A program made the position numbers and the translations under genes. From JAVVHH01 sp965199665 (GTDB lineage: Bacteria > Pseudomonadota > Alphaproteobacteria > Acetobacterales > Acetobacteraceae): 64,000 bases of DNA. Each line of letters opens with the position of its first letter. Position 1 is the first letter of the stretch. The stretch is taken from NCBI GenBank assembly GCA_965199665.1, contig OZ241208.1, positions 2,852,001 through 2,916,000 of the forward strand. Reading direction: 5' to 3'. Shown here piece after piece: positions 29,984-38,687 of this stretch. Below the pieces are notes generated by a model. It had not been told where the DNA came from, ran no database searches, and saw only the letters and a list, made by a program, of their open reading frames with translations.

Positions 29984-32770
29984 GTGGATAGCGCCGGACC
30001 CGCCGATCTCGACCCGCCCGCCGACCCGCGCGACCTGCTCGGTCTCGTGCGTCGCACCCGGGCCCGCGCCGCCGACGACCCGTTCGGCAACCCGATCCTG
30101 TCCGCCGCCCTGGCCATCAGCCGCCGGCTCGACGACGGCGCACTCAGCGAGGTCGAGCTGGGCGAAGCGGTCGCCGGGCTGCGCGACGAGGCGACGGCTG
30201 CCCGCGCCGCCCGCCTGCGCGACTACGTTGGGGGCACCGACCGCGCCCGCTCGCTCGCCGCCATCGGCCGCCTGGCCGCCGAGCTCGTCGCCCCCGGCGG
30301 CAACGATGCGGGTCGCCTCGCCGAGGCCCGCGCCCGGCTCGAACGCCCCCGCTTCGCCTGCGTCTTCACCGCCCACCCGACCTTCGCCGCCGCCCCGCCC
30401 GTTTACGACGCCGTCGCCGCCGCCGCCTCTGCCGACGCCGCCATCCCGGCATTCCCCTCCCACCGGCCGAGCAAGCCGACCCTGGAGCAGGAGTTCGACG
30501 CCGCCTCCGCCGCCCTGTCCCGCGGCCGCGACGCGCTGGACGTGCTCTGCGGCGCCTTGCTCGACGCCGCGCGCGACCGCTGGGCCGAGGGCTGGCTCAA
30601 CCTCCAGCCCAGCCCGGTGGTCCTCGCCTCCTGGGTCGGGCTCGACACCGACGGCCGCACCGATATCGGCTGGTGGGACTCGCTCCGGTTCCGCCTGCGC
30701 ATGAAGCAGCAGGGCCTGGTGCGCCTGCTGGCCGAGCTCTCCGGCACCGGCACGCTCGAGACCCGGATCCGCGACGCGCTCGAAACGGTCGAAGGCCAGC
30801 TCGCCCTGGCGCCGTCCGCCCCGGAGCCCGACGCGGTGGGGCCGTTCGCCCGCGCCCTGATCGCCGGCCGCGACCGCGCCATGCTCTCGCCCGAGCCGCT
30901 GCTGCCGATGTTCGCCGCCGCCATCGCCGACGCGGACGCGGACGGCCGCCGCCGCCTCTGCATCGCCCGCGCCGGCATCATGGGGCACGGCCTCTCCGTC
31001 GCTCACGCCCATGTCCGCCTCAACGCGGCCCAGCTCCACAATGCCGCCCGCCTCCGCCTCGGCCTGGCCGATCCGCCGGACGACCGCTCCCGCCGTCGCA
31101 CCCTGCTCGCCGCCATCGACGACGCGCTCGGCAGCACCGTCGCCCAGCCGGTCGATTTCGGCGCCTTGCTGGTCGAGCAGGCCTCCGCCGTCCGCCTCAT
31201 GATGCTGGTCGCTCAGATCGCCAAGCACGTGGACCGGCACACCCCCGTCCGATTCCTCGTCGCCGAGACCCGCACCGGCTTCACCCTGCTCGCCGCCCTC
31301 TGGCTCGCCCGCCTGTGCGGCTGCGAGCGCCACGTCGAGATCTCGCCGCTGTTCGAGACCCCCGATGCGCTGGAAGAAGGCATCCGCATCCTGGAGGAAG
31401 CGCTGCGCTCGCCGCATTACCGCACCTACCTCCGCGGCATCGGCCGGCTCTGCCTGCAATTCGGCTATTCCGATAGCGGCCGCTTCCTCGGCCAGCTCGC
31501 CGCCTCCTATCTCGTCGAGCGCCTCAAGCTGCGCCTGGCCGACCTCATGTCCCGCTTCGGCCTGGGCGACCTCGAGATCGTCCTGTTCGACACCCATGGC
31601 GAGAGCATCGGCCGCGGCGCCCACCCCGGCACCCTGGCCGATCGCCTGCTCTATCTCTCGCCCCCCGCCGCCCGCGCCACGCTCACGGAGGCCGGCACCC
31701 GCGTGCGCGAGGAAAGCAGCTTCCAGGGCGGCGACGGCTACCTCCTGTTCGGCAGCCCGGCGCTGGCCCTGGCCACCGTCGCCCGCGTCGCCGAGCACGC
31801 GCTGCGCCCGACCGTCACCGCGCCCGACCCGATCTACCGCGAGCCCGATTTCGCCGCCGGCTTCTTCGCCACCGTGCAGAGCGAGTTCGGCGAGTTGCTC
31901 GAAGACCCCGGCTACGCCGCCCTGCTCGGCGCCTTCGGCCCGGCCCTGCTCGACCCCACCGGGTCGCGCCCCACCGCCCGCCAATCCGATAGCGGCGGCC
32001 CCGCCACCATCCGCCACCCGGGAGAACTGCGCGCCATCCCCAACAACGCCATCCTCCAGCAGCTCGGCTGGTGCGCCAACACGCTGCACGGCATGGGCGC
32101 CGCCGCCGCCCGCGACCCGGAGCTGTTCGCCGAGCTCCGCGGCGCCAGCCCCCGCTTCCGCCGCGCGCTCGACTTCGCCCACTACGCCGCCGCCTGCTCC
32201 GATCTCGACGTGCTGCGTGCCACCGTCTCCCTGCTCGACCCCGGCTCCTGGCTCGACCGCGCCGCCCACGCCCAGATCCCCGGCCGCGCGGAGGGCCTGG
32301 CCGACATCGCCGCCGCCCTCGGCGCGCTGCATTTGTGGGAGCCCATGCAGCTCACCGTCCGCCGCGCCCAGGCCGACCAGCTCCTGCTGCGCGGCGCCTG
32401 GCCCGGCCTGCCCCGCATGGGCGACCGCGCCGCCCTGTTGCACACGCTGCGCCTCGCGCTGATCGGCCGCATCTGGCTGCTCGCCACGGCGATCCCCGAC
32501 TTCTCACCCCGCTTCGGCGCCACCCCCGAAGGCATCCGCGCCCGCCTGCTCCGCCTCGACGTTCCCGCCGCGCTGGAGATCCTGCACGCCATCTTCCCCC
32601 GCGCGCCCGGAGACGCCGCCGATCACGACTACGGCGAACCTTCCGGCCCCGCCGCCCGCCTCTCCTACGAGCGCGAGCACGACACGCTGTTTCAACCCAT
32701 CGCCCGCCTCTTCGCCCTCACCCGCGAGATCACCGCCGCGCTCACCCACGAGATCGGCGCCTTCGGCTAA
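29984..32770 (+). CDS. Divergent phosphoenolpyruvate carboxylase-like protein
   Basis: A protein of about 928 residues related over its whole length to PEP carboxylase, which makes oxaloacetate from PEP and bicarbonate. Start GTG 29984 is my choice; TTG 29972 is possible. PEPC-like landmarks in order: FTAHPTFA near residue 130 (canonical AHPT with the catalytic His kept), FGYSDSGRFLGQLAASYLV near 495 (canonical SDSGKDAG; Lys is Arg here), FDTHGESIGRGAHPG near 540 (canonical FHGRGGTVGRGGGP), SSFQGGDGYLLFGSP, and LRAIPNNAILQQLGW (canonical RAIPWxFAWTQ). Several active-site residues differ, so carboxylase activity is uncertain. It is in the PEPC family, but perhaps not a working PEPC. Confidence 0.8.
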   Translation: MDSAGPADLDPPADPRDLLGLVRRTRARAADDPFGNPILSAALAISRRLDDGALSEVELGEAVAGLRDEATAARAARLRDYVGGTDRARSLAAIGRLAAELVAPGGNDAGRLAEARARLERPRFACVFTAHPTFAAAPPVYDAVAAAASADAAIPAFPSHRPSKPTLEQEFDAASAALSRGRDALDVLCGALLDAARDRWAEGWLNLQPSPVVLASWVGLDTDGRTDIGWWDSLRFRLRMKQQGLVRLLAELSGTGTLETRIRDALETVEGQLALAPSAPEPDAVGPFARALIAGRDRAMLSPEPLLPMFAAAIADADADGRRRLCIARAGIMGHGLSVAHAHVRLNAAQLHNAARLRLGLADPPDDRSRRRTLLAAIDDALGSTVAQPVDFGALLVEQASAVRLMMLVAQIAKHVDRHTPVRFLVAETRTGFTLLAALWLARLCGCERHVEISPLFETPDALEEGIRILEEALRSPHYRTYLRGIGRLCLQFGYSDSGRFLGQLAASYLVERLKLRLADLMSRFGLGDLEIVLFDTHGESIGRGAHPGTLADRLLYLSPPAARATLTEAGTRVREESSFQGGDGYLLFGSPALALATVARVAEHALRPTVTAPDPIYREPDFAAGFFATVQSEFGELLEDPGYAALLGAFGPALLDPTGSRPTARQSDSGGPATIRHPGELRAIPNNAILQQLGWCANTLHGMGAAAARDPELFAELRGASPRFRRALDFAHYAAACSDLDVLRATVSLLDPGSWLDRAAHAQIPGRAEGLADIAAALGALHLWEPMQLTVRRAQADQLLLRGAWPGLPRMGDRAALLHTLRLALIGRIWLLATAIPDFSPRFGATPEGIRARLLRLDVPAALEILHAIFPRAPGDAADHDYGEPSGPAARLSYEREHDTLFQPIARLFALTREITAALTHEIGAFG

Positions 32771-32793
32771 CCCTCCGACCTCTCCGCTCGGAA

Positions 32794-32821
32794 CCCTCTC
32801 CCCCCCGAGGGGGCAGGGTGA
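32794..32821. repeat. GC-rich dispersed intergenic hairpin, copy A
   Basis: CCCTCTCCCC, short loop, GGGGGCAGGGTGA. It resembles two other elements at 33754-33791 and 33825-33852 that share the CTCTCCC/GGGAGAGGG core and the following GGTG. It lies in the convergent gap after the PEPC-like gene and may also terminate transcription. Confidence 0.5.
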
Positions 32822-32860
32822 CGGCAGGCCCCACGAGCCCCGCTCCATCACCGACAGCCC

Positions 32861-33340
32861 CTACCCACCCCGATCCGCCAGCCCCTTCCCCATCATCAAC
32901 CCCAGCTCCCCCGGCCGATCGCTGAATTCCCGCATCGTCCGATACGGCACCCCCGTCAGCTCCGCGACCACGTTGAGCTTGCGCGCCACCCCGAGCCCGC
33001 TGAACCGCTGCCCCGCCGCCCCCCGCTCGAACAACCGCGCCACCGTCTGCAGCGTCCGCGCCGGAACCGCCGCCAACACCCGCGCATGCGCCGGCGTGAT
33101 GTCCCGCTCCGTCAGCGGCGTGACCGGCACCGCCTGACCCGGCCCTGCCGCCACCCGCGCCCGCAACTGTTCCCCCGGCGTCGCCCCCACCGCCGGCGGC
33201 GACGCCGTCAGTTCCCCCACCGGATACTCGACCTCCGCCCCATTCTCCTGCGCGAGATAAACGATGCCGTCATCGACCTCGAGCACCACCCCACTCCGCT
33301 GCCCACCCCGATGCCAAACCCGCTGCCCCACCGAAAACAT
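32861..33340 (-). CDS. Small hypothetical protein with SH3-like N-terminus
   Basis: A 159-residue protein. Residues 1-50 (MFSVGQRVWHRGGQRSGVVL, then VYLAQENGAEVEYPVGEL) look like the small beta-barrel seen in CarD/KOW/DUF3553 proteins. Residues ~75-155 are helical (ITPAHARVLAAVPARTLQTV, ARKLNVVAELTGVPYRTM). No specific function can be assigned; nucleic-acid or RNA-polymerase binding is only suggested by the N-terminal fold. ATG 33340 has GGGAGG 7 bases upstream, and the longer open frame above it is GC-rich noise. Confidence 0.72.
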   Translation of the reverse strand: MFSVGQRVWHRGGQRSGVVLEVDDGIVYLAQENGAEVEYPVGELTASPPAVGATPGEQLRARVAAGPGQAVPVTPLTERDITPAHARVLAAVPARTLQTVARLFERGAAGQRFSGLGVARKLNVVAELTGVPYRTMREFSDRPGELGLMMGKGLADRGG

Positions 33341-33621
33341 CCAAACCCTCCCGCCAGCCCCACCCCAGCCATGCCACCCCCCACCCCAAACCACCACCCT
33401 CCCGCACCCCAGGCTCTCCCCGGACCAACCGGCGGGCCGCCGACGGCGCTCCACCGGAAACACACGGCGCTTCAAGTCGAGCATCAGCCCACGATCCGCC
33501 CCGACGCGGCTCCCCTACAGGACATGTCGCTCGCAACAACCGCGCCCCTTTCCCGCCCGCTCTCGCCACCAGTGAGCGCGTGCTGTGGTAATTTCGTTAT
33601 GGCGGACTCTGCTGATGAACC

Positions 33622-33699
33622 GACCGTCCTTCGGGCGCACCGGTGTCCGTTCTCGACCTTGACCGTCCTTCGGGCGCACCGGTGTCCGTTCTCGACCTT
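33622..33699. repeat. Perfect 39-bp tandem duplication
   Basis: Two adjacent identical 39-bp units (33622-33660 and 33661-33699) beginning GACCGTCCTTCGGGCGCACC and ending CTCGACCTT. There are only two copies and no spacer, so it is not a CRISPR. It sits at the edge of the AT-richer segment. Confidence 0.95.
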
Positions 33700-33753
33700 G
33701 AGCCGATCGGTCAACAGCGCCAGGTCGAAACCCGAACGCCATGCCAACAAACA

Positions 33754-33852
33754 CTCTCCCTTTGGCGGGAGAGGGCGCGGTGAGGGTGGCATCGCGTGAA
33801 CGGCCCGACCACTCAAGCCGCCTCGCCCTCTCCCCCGGGAGAGGGCCGGGGT
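33754..33852. repeat. Pair of dispersed GC-rich hairpin elements, copies B and C
   Basis: Copy B: CTCTCCC (33754-33760) with GGGAGAG (33767-33773), followed by GGCGCGGTGAGGGTGGC. Copy C: GCCCTCTCCC (33825-33834) with GGGAGAGGGC (33837-33846), a perfect 10-bp stem, followed by CGGGGTG. Such REP-like elements are common between genes of GC-rich Proteobacteria and often act as transcription stops. Confidence 0.65.
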
Positions 33853-33974
33853 GCGTGCTAGCCGCTGGACGGCGGCTATCGACCTCAAGTCGGACATTCC
33901 ACTACTTACCTATCGCGCTCTGAAGCGGACGCCGCCAAGCCCTACGAAATTTAGCTTTCAGCTAAACACCGCAG

Positions 33975-34847
33975 CTATCGGCCGCTGCGGCTCATCCGAA
34001 ATCGATTACAAACAAACTGCTTCTGCCGATCGTCCGTGTCGTAAACAAAACTCACGGCCTGCTTCACCATCGTGTCGTTGAGCGTTGCCACTAGATAATA
34101 CGGATCGGTCTTCGCGACTTTCCGCGCCATCTCCTCCGAGTTCACCGCAATGAAGATCTGCGTTGGGCCAATTGGCACGATGACGTAACCCTCAGCATGT
34201 TCGATACCATTGGTCATAATGAGTGGGTAGTCACACGTGAGCAGGTGGTGCTCGGGATTACCGACCGTTGCCATGCTCCAGTGCATCGCATTCAAGAACG
34301 ATCCGACAGTTGGATTGTCCATAAGGCTCTCAAAGAGCTTTGCCCAAGTCACCTCCGTCATATCCCGTTCGAGAATAATGGCCATTTGTGCGAATTCATC
34401 AGGGTCGGATGCTTCTTTGAAATTCGGGTAGTCACGTTCTAGTCTTGGAAGCTGTTCGGCGAGGTAAGCTAGCGACTTGGCCTTGAGCGCTGCAAGGTTT
34501 TCGGGGCCGCGGTGCATCAGCGACATCAGAAACCGTGACCAGCCATTTCTCAATTTCGGCGGCATGTCTTTTTCGCCAGTAGTGTTGCCGATCATGAACT
34601 CGAGCGCATCACTTGCGATCTGATCAATTTGTCTCAATATGACATCTTCCAAGACACTCTGCTTATCGGTTGACAAGCCGACTACGGTGTAAAGATGCTT
34701 CTGAAAGCCGGTCGCCTTCGGCGTTTTTAAGCGGACCACTAGCTCACGGTGGGGACGGGAGTATTCAACGACCTGACCGGTCGGGCTGGCCCACCGCTTT
34801 AGATAAAATTGGGGGACGTAGTGGTGATCGATCGACTGTTGCGGCAT
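33975..34847 (-). CDS. DUF4238 family protein
   Basis: A 290-residue protein with the DUF4238 signature at its N-terminus (DHHYVPQFYLKRWASPTGQV), then YSRPHRELVVRLKTPKATGF and a helical middle. A later strand block, HHLLTCDYPLIMTNGIEHAE then GYVIVPIGPTQIFIAV, is also typical. The family is patchy across bacteria and of unknown function. The gene is clearly less GC-rich than its neighbours and has no operon partner, which suggests acquisition by transfer. Start ATG 34847; the ribosome binding site is weak (AGGG about 15 bases upstream). Confidence 0.85.
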   Translation of the reverse strand: MPQQSIDHHYVPQFYLKRWASPTGQVVEYSRPHRELVVRLKTPKATGFQKHLYTVVGLSTDKQSVLEDVILRQIDQIASDALEFMIGNTTGEKDMPPKLRNGWSRFLMSLMHRGPENLAALKAKSLAYLAEQLPRLERDYPNFKEASDPDEFAQMAIILERDMTEVTWAKLFESLMDNPTVGSFLNAMHWSMATVGNPEHHLLTCDYPLIMTNGIEHAEGYVIVPIGPTQIFIAVNSEEMARKVAKTDPYYLVATLNDTMVKQAVSFVYDTDDRQKQFVCNRFRMSRSGR

Positions 34848-35248
34848 TCAATGTTTAGCCCTGGCGACCTCAGTTTGCTAACATAACAGCGCTGGAAGCG
34901 AACCATCCACTCCTCTCCAAACTCGGTTGTCACCTCGGCAGCTTACGACCTCAACTCGGTCACAGGGCTACTCACCTTACGTGCTCGTAAGCGGTTGTCA
35001 AAATGAAGGATCTAGAGAAACGGAAGCAAGCTTGCGCCCGTGCCAACTAGTCAGCTGCTTGGTGCGCAACAAGACCGTAAAGCAGTATTATTTCTATTCG
35101 ATGACTGTTTTTAACAGTTAAATGGATTTTGCCCGGCAACACTGTTAATTGGACACTCAATTATCTCGGCAAAATCATCGAATTCTATGTATTTGCCTTA
35201 GTGTCCGCGGCGGCCGAGCTAGGTCGTCGATTACAGAACAAAACTGGT
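34848..35248. other. AT-richer intergenic region
   Basis: 401 bp between the DUF4238 and J-domain genes. Only short frames without ribosome binding sites are present. One hydrophobic frame at 35129-35359 overlaps the J-domain gene in antisense and is not supported. Confidence 0.55.
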
Positions 35249-36067
35249 TCAAATAGATCCAGCGTCAATTGCACTACGCGCTGCAAATATATGTATATAT
35301 TGGCGCTCCTCGATTGTATGATTTGGATCATATTTGCTTTGCAAGCTTACGCGGCATAGCAAGTCCGACCGGATCTCAATCCTTCGACCGCCGAAAACTT
35401 CTTCTCTTACAACTGGAAGAGAATTCCATTCTTCGGGATAGTCTATATCTCGAACAGCCTCACCTAAGATTTGGACGATCATAACCTCAGTCGCAGGAAT
35501 ACCAAATATCCTAATTGACTTGGTAAGTTCACCATAAAGCTTTGATGAAGGGGTTAACAGCGCGTCTCTAGCTACTTCTCTTAACACTTCAGAATTTCCA
35601 ACAATTTTCGCAAGAATTGCGATCTCAGCCAATTTTGCCAGCTCAATAGCTTTATCGAATAATCTTTCAAAAAAAATCTGATTCTTCCACTGAATTTCGG
35701 CCTCAGGGGCGATTTTCTTTAGATTATCAGATATTTCTACAAGATCAGGAAAATATTTACAGGCAAATGACCAGTCATCTTCTGGAACCTGACACTCTGA
35801 CGGGTTCGATCCACTTTGATGGACGAAGCCTCTATTAAGTGACCATTCTACATCATATTTAGCTTTTTTGCTGATATCGGAGAGCACGTCATAAGCATGC
35901 TTTACTGAACGAAAACGCGCAGCAGACCCCTCAACGTCATTCGGGTTTGCATCAGGATGAAAGATTTTAGCCTTAGCTCTAAACGCGGCTTTGATCTCAT
36001 TCTGATCGGCGTCAAACCTGACACCTAGCAGGTCGTATAAATCCTGTTCCCGTTGAGAGCCTGACAT
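35249..36067 (-). CDS. J-domain (DnaJ N-terminal) protein
   Basis: A 272-residue protein. Residues 8-75 form a J domain, the Hsp70-stimulating module: DLYDLLGVRFDADQNEIKAA, then KIFHPDANPND with the essential HPD, then VKHAYDVLSDISKKAKYDVE. There is no Gly/Phe region, zinc finger or C-terminal peptide-binding domain. The remaining ~190 residues (ELAKLAEIAILAKIVGNSEV, IRIFGIPATEVMIVQILGEA) are not a family I recognise and have no membrane segment. It therefore resembles a type III J-protein that brings DnaK to a particular partner. The coding sequence is AT-rich against the GC-rich surroundings, indicating horizontal acquisition. Confidence 0.87.
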   Translation of the reverse strand: MSGSQREQDLYDLLGVRFDADQNEIKAAFRAKAKIFHPDANPNDVEGSAARFRSVKHAYDVLSDISKKAKYDVEWSLNRGFVHQSGSNPSECQVPEDDWSFACKYFPDLVEISDNLKKIAPEAEIQWKNQIFFERLFDKAIELAKLAEIAILAKIVGNSEVLREVARDALLTPSSKLYGELTKSIRIFGIPATEVMIVQILGEAVRDIDYPEEWNSLPVVREEVFGGRRIEIRSDLLCRVSLQSKYDPNHTIEERQYIHIFAARSAIDAGSI

Positions 36068-36634
36068 CAGTAGTGAACGCTCACAAGATTCTCCATCCCT
36101 TAGTGTTGAACCGCTTGACTGTGTTCATAACTGACGCATGTGCGACTCAGCTGTGTGCTATCAGATTGTAAGCCGCCAGCCTGTCAAGCCACGTATTTGC
36201 CAGAGTAGTCCTCGATGCCTGCGCCATCACGATATGCAGAGAGTGACTTCGAAATTACGCCTGCTTTCGCGTTGGCTGCGCCGATAACCGGACTGTCGCC
36301 TTACCACCAAAGTCCGCCGCTTCAACCGCGCCGGGGCAGGGCTCCTTTGGGTCGAGCGCTACTGAACGTCCGTGGGTCGGGGTAGGCGGGCGCAGGAGGC
36401 TCTCAATTGAGAACGCAGGCTTTTACCGCACGCATGCCACCGGAACAAACACACGACGGATCATGATACAACGACCGGCCATGATGCATGGTGCGCGGCT
36501 CGCGTTTCGACAGCGGCTGCGACGCGTTCAACGGAGAGCCCGGGTTCAGCGGGGGCACCAATATGTGACCGCCAGACCCAGCAACTCTTAGCAGGGTATG
36601 CCCGTATCGTTCTCGTCGTCCAGGGAGCTCGAAA
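36068..36634. other. Intergenic region, no gene recognised
   Basis: 567 bp upstream of both the J-domain gene (leftward) and the small membrane peptide (rightward). Stop codons are frequent in all frames. No tRNA, repeat or mobile-element end was recognised. Promoters for both flanking genes presumably lie here, but no site stands out. Confidence 0.5.
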
Positions 36635-36742
36635 ATGCCACCAAGTGGGGCCGTGTCAGAACAAACGTTTGACTGGATCTTCTTTGCGATCGTCCTGCTG
36701 CCGGTCGTTTACGTCGTCTGGGACTGGATCCGGAATAAGTAG
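36635..36742 (+). CDS. 35-residue single-pass membrane peptide
   Basis: A short frame encoding MPPSGAVSEQ, then TFDWIFFAIVLLPVVYVVWD, then WIRNK. Residues ~14-30 form one hydrophobic helix flanked by Asp/Trp and a positive C-terminus, the usual pattern for a small inner-membrane protein with N-out or N-in orientation undecided. A GGGAG box lies 9 bases before the ATG. Codon use is ordinary. It stands alone in a 1.2-kb gene-poor stretch. Function unknown; small peptides of this kind often modulate a membrane enzyme or transporter. Confidence 0.55.
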   Translation: MPPSGAVSEQTFDWIFFAIVLLPVVYVVWDWIRNK

Positions 36743-37306
36743 CCATCCTCTCTCCGACTGTTCAGGTAGGACCGAGATCAAGACAGACCTGAACTCGGAA
36801 CAGGCTGCTTAAATTCGGCTTTGTTACGTTAGTGATATACCTGGAAACTGTCGGCCATAGTAATCGATGCGCCTTGCAGCCCGATTCTGGACCTCTTGAC
36901 TGTTCCCTAGGAGGACGGAATCGGGCACGGCGCTATTACTTCCGACAGCGTGCGGACCGCCGTTGTGCCGTCCGGCGTGCGAACGTTGGCCGCAGAGACA
37001 ATGCCACGATGCCAATCCTGAAGCGGCCAGTTGCTCCCGCTTCCATACCGAGCGCCTCGTCCACCACGAACATGGCGACCTGACGCGGCAATCCACTGCG
37101 CCGCCGCCCCCTGCGACGTCAGCGCCATCGCCCCGAGCGCAGGTCGCGAACGCAGAATGCCTCGATACCGGGCTCCATGATCGCGAGCGCCGTGCCCGCA
37201 AGACGGCTCGTGAACGGACGCGATACGCGGTCGTGTCGAAACCAATTCATTCTTCGTTAACCCGGCGCCTTCTATGGTCGGCTCAGGACATTCTCGGTGC
37301 GCCCGA
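36743..37306. other. Intergenic region upstream of the RTX gene
   Basis: 564 bp. Overlapping frames on both strands look like decayed or chance coding. One minus-strand segment (36907-37100) reads NVRTPDGTTAVRTLSEV but cannot be joined into a recognisable protein without frameshifts. It may be a gene remnant. Confidence 0.4.
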
Positions 37307-38593
37307 ATGAGCGACATGACCGTCACGCTTCCCCTGACCGGCACGTCGAACGATGACGTCATCAGAGTGCAGAGCTCCGTCACGTTCGTCTGGATCCCGC
37401 TGGACGACAAATGGTCGCTCACCTTCCCGCTGGACGCGCAAGGGAACCACTGGGCCAGCAAGCGGAGCACCGCGTCTGGAGAGATCACCTTCGACGGCGT
37501 CAGCCCGAGCGAGAACATCACCTCGGCCGGCAAGCTGGGCGATACGTTCGACTTCCGGTTCACCAACGGAACGGCGGTGAGCGGGCAGGACCTCAGCGTC
37601 AGCGGCACCCTGTCCTGGAACCAGTTCTCCGACGCGCCGGTAATCCAAGACCCTTTCAACAACGGCACCCCCGCTCTGGTGGTCGATGCGTCTCGATCGG
37701 TGCAGTTCTCTTCGCAATTCACGATCCTGGACGTCAAACCGCCGCCCCGCGGCTTCATCCCGGACCAGTATGAACAGGGTCACTGGGCGCTCCGGCCCGA
37801 TCCGTACGACGTCTACGTCTCGGGCGGGGACGGCGACGACACGATCTACGGTGGCCAAGGCCGCGAAACCCTGATGGGCGGCGCGGGGCACGACCTCATC
37901 CTGGTCGGACCCGGAAAAAGCCAGGTCGACGGCGGAGCAGGCAACGACACGATCTGGGGCGGGAACGGCGACCAACTCCTCGACGGTGGTGCGGGCGACG
38001 ACACGATCTATGTCGGCGTCGGCAGCGGCTACGTCTCCGGCGGCACCGGGAACGACTACATCAGCGCGCAAACGAGCACTCGAGGTGAGGGCAATCAGAC
38101 GTTGATGGGCGGCGCGGGCAACGACACGATCCTCGCGGGCACCGGCGATCAGAGCGTGTACGGCGATGCCGGTGCCGACCTGCTCTACGGCGGCGGATGG
38201 TGGGGCGACGAAACCCTGGATGGCGGCGCGGGCAACGACACGCTCGTCGGCGGCCTCGGCCACGAGACACTCACCGGCGGCTCCGGGCGCGATGTGTTCG
38301 TCTTGGTCTTCAGCGCGGACAACAACGACTATAATCGCTGGCTCGACGTCACCGACTTCAAACCCGGCCAGGACAAGGTCGAGTTCGAGGTGCCGTCAAA
38401 TCGATGGTTCGACGTGAACCTCGTTCGAAGTGTCGAAGCGGACGCCAACGGCGATGCGGTGCTCCGTCTGAACGCGGGCGGCATGGTGCTCCATGGAGTC
38501 CGGCCCGCCGAGATCGTCGCTCAACCGTCGAAATACCTGGCCGTCGTCGCCGACCTGCCATCCTACGACCCGGCCTGGTGGACCCACGCCTGA
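37307..38593 (+). CDS. RTX-repeat calcium-binding protein, probably type I secreted
   Basis: A 428-residue protein without a signal peptide. Residues 1-~170 are a beta-rich domain I do not recognise. Residues ~172-325 contain RTX nonapeptides GGxGxDxxx (GGDGDDTIYGGQGRETLMGG, DGGAGNDTIWGG, DGGAGDDTIYVG, GGAGNDTLVGG) that fold as a Ca-binding beta roll once outside the cell. The C-terminal ~100 residues include DVFVLVFSADNNDYNRWLDV then TDFKPGQDKVEFE, a typical post-RTX secretion-signal module. Such proteins leave through type I secretion in one step; a matching ATPase/adaptor pair lies at 55.1-58.8 kb. No catalytic motif is seen, so adhesin or matrix protein is likelier than enzyme. ATG 37307 is preferred to an in-frame ATG 11 codons upstream. 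Confidence 0.88.
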   Translation: MSDMTVTLPLTGTSNDDVIRVQSSVTFVWIPLDDKWSLTFPLDAQGNHWASKRSTASGEITFDGVSPSENITSAGKLGDTFDFRFTNGTAVSGQDLSVSGTLSWNQFSDAPVIQDPFNNGTPALVVDASRSVQFSSQFTILDVKPPPRGFIPDQYEQGHWALRPDPYDVYVSGGDGDDTIYGGQGRETLMGGAGHDLILVGPGKSQVDGGAGNDTIWGGNGDQLLDGGAGDDTIYVGVGSGYVSGGTGNDYISAQTSTRGEGNQTLMGGAGNDTILAGTGDQSVYGDAGADLLYGGGWWGDETLDGGAGNDTLVGGLGHETLTGGSGRDVFVLVFSADNNDYNRWLDVTDFKPGQDKVEFEVPSNRWFDVNLVRSVEADANGDAVLRLNAGGMVLHGVRPAEIVAQPSKYLAVVADLPSYDPAWWTHA

Positions 38594-38687
38594 CGGAGCT
38601 TGCCGGACCTCCCGCGTCGGTCCCGCGACCGGCTGCGTCCTGGGCTCCGCGTCTGCACCGCCCGCGAAAACGTCACTCGATCTCCCG

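Larger units (their letters stand above)
33341..33974. other. Gene-poor region with repeats
   Basis: 634 bp without a supported gene. It holds a perfect 39-bp direct duplication, two GC-rich hairpins, and a C-rich stretch (33300-33450) that gives only low-complexity Pro/Arg frames. Downstream of it the base composition shifts toward AT. Confidence 0.6.

Noticed and set aside
33622..33699. Direct repeats as a possible CRISPR
   Set aside because: Only two units, directly adjacent, with no spacers and no cas genes.
35129..35359. A 76-codon hydrophobic frame on the plus strand
   Set aside because: It overlaps the 3' end of the J-domain gene in antisense and has no ribosome binding site or recognisable motif.
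36907..37758. A 283-codon minus-strand frame spanning the RTX gene start
   Set aside because: Half of it is antisense to the RTX gene. The remainder shows no continuous family-like sequence; at most it contains a gene remnant.
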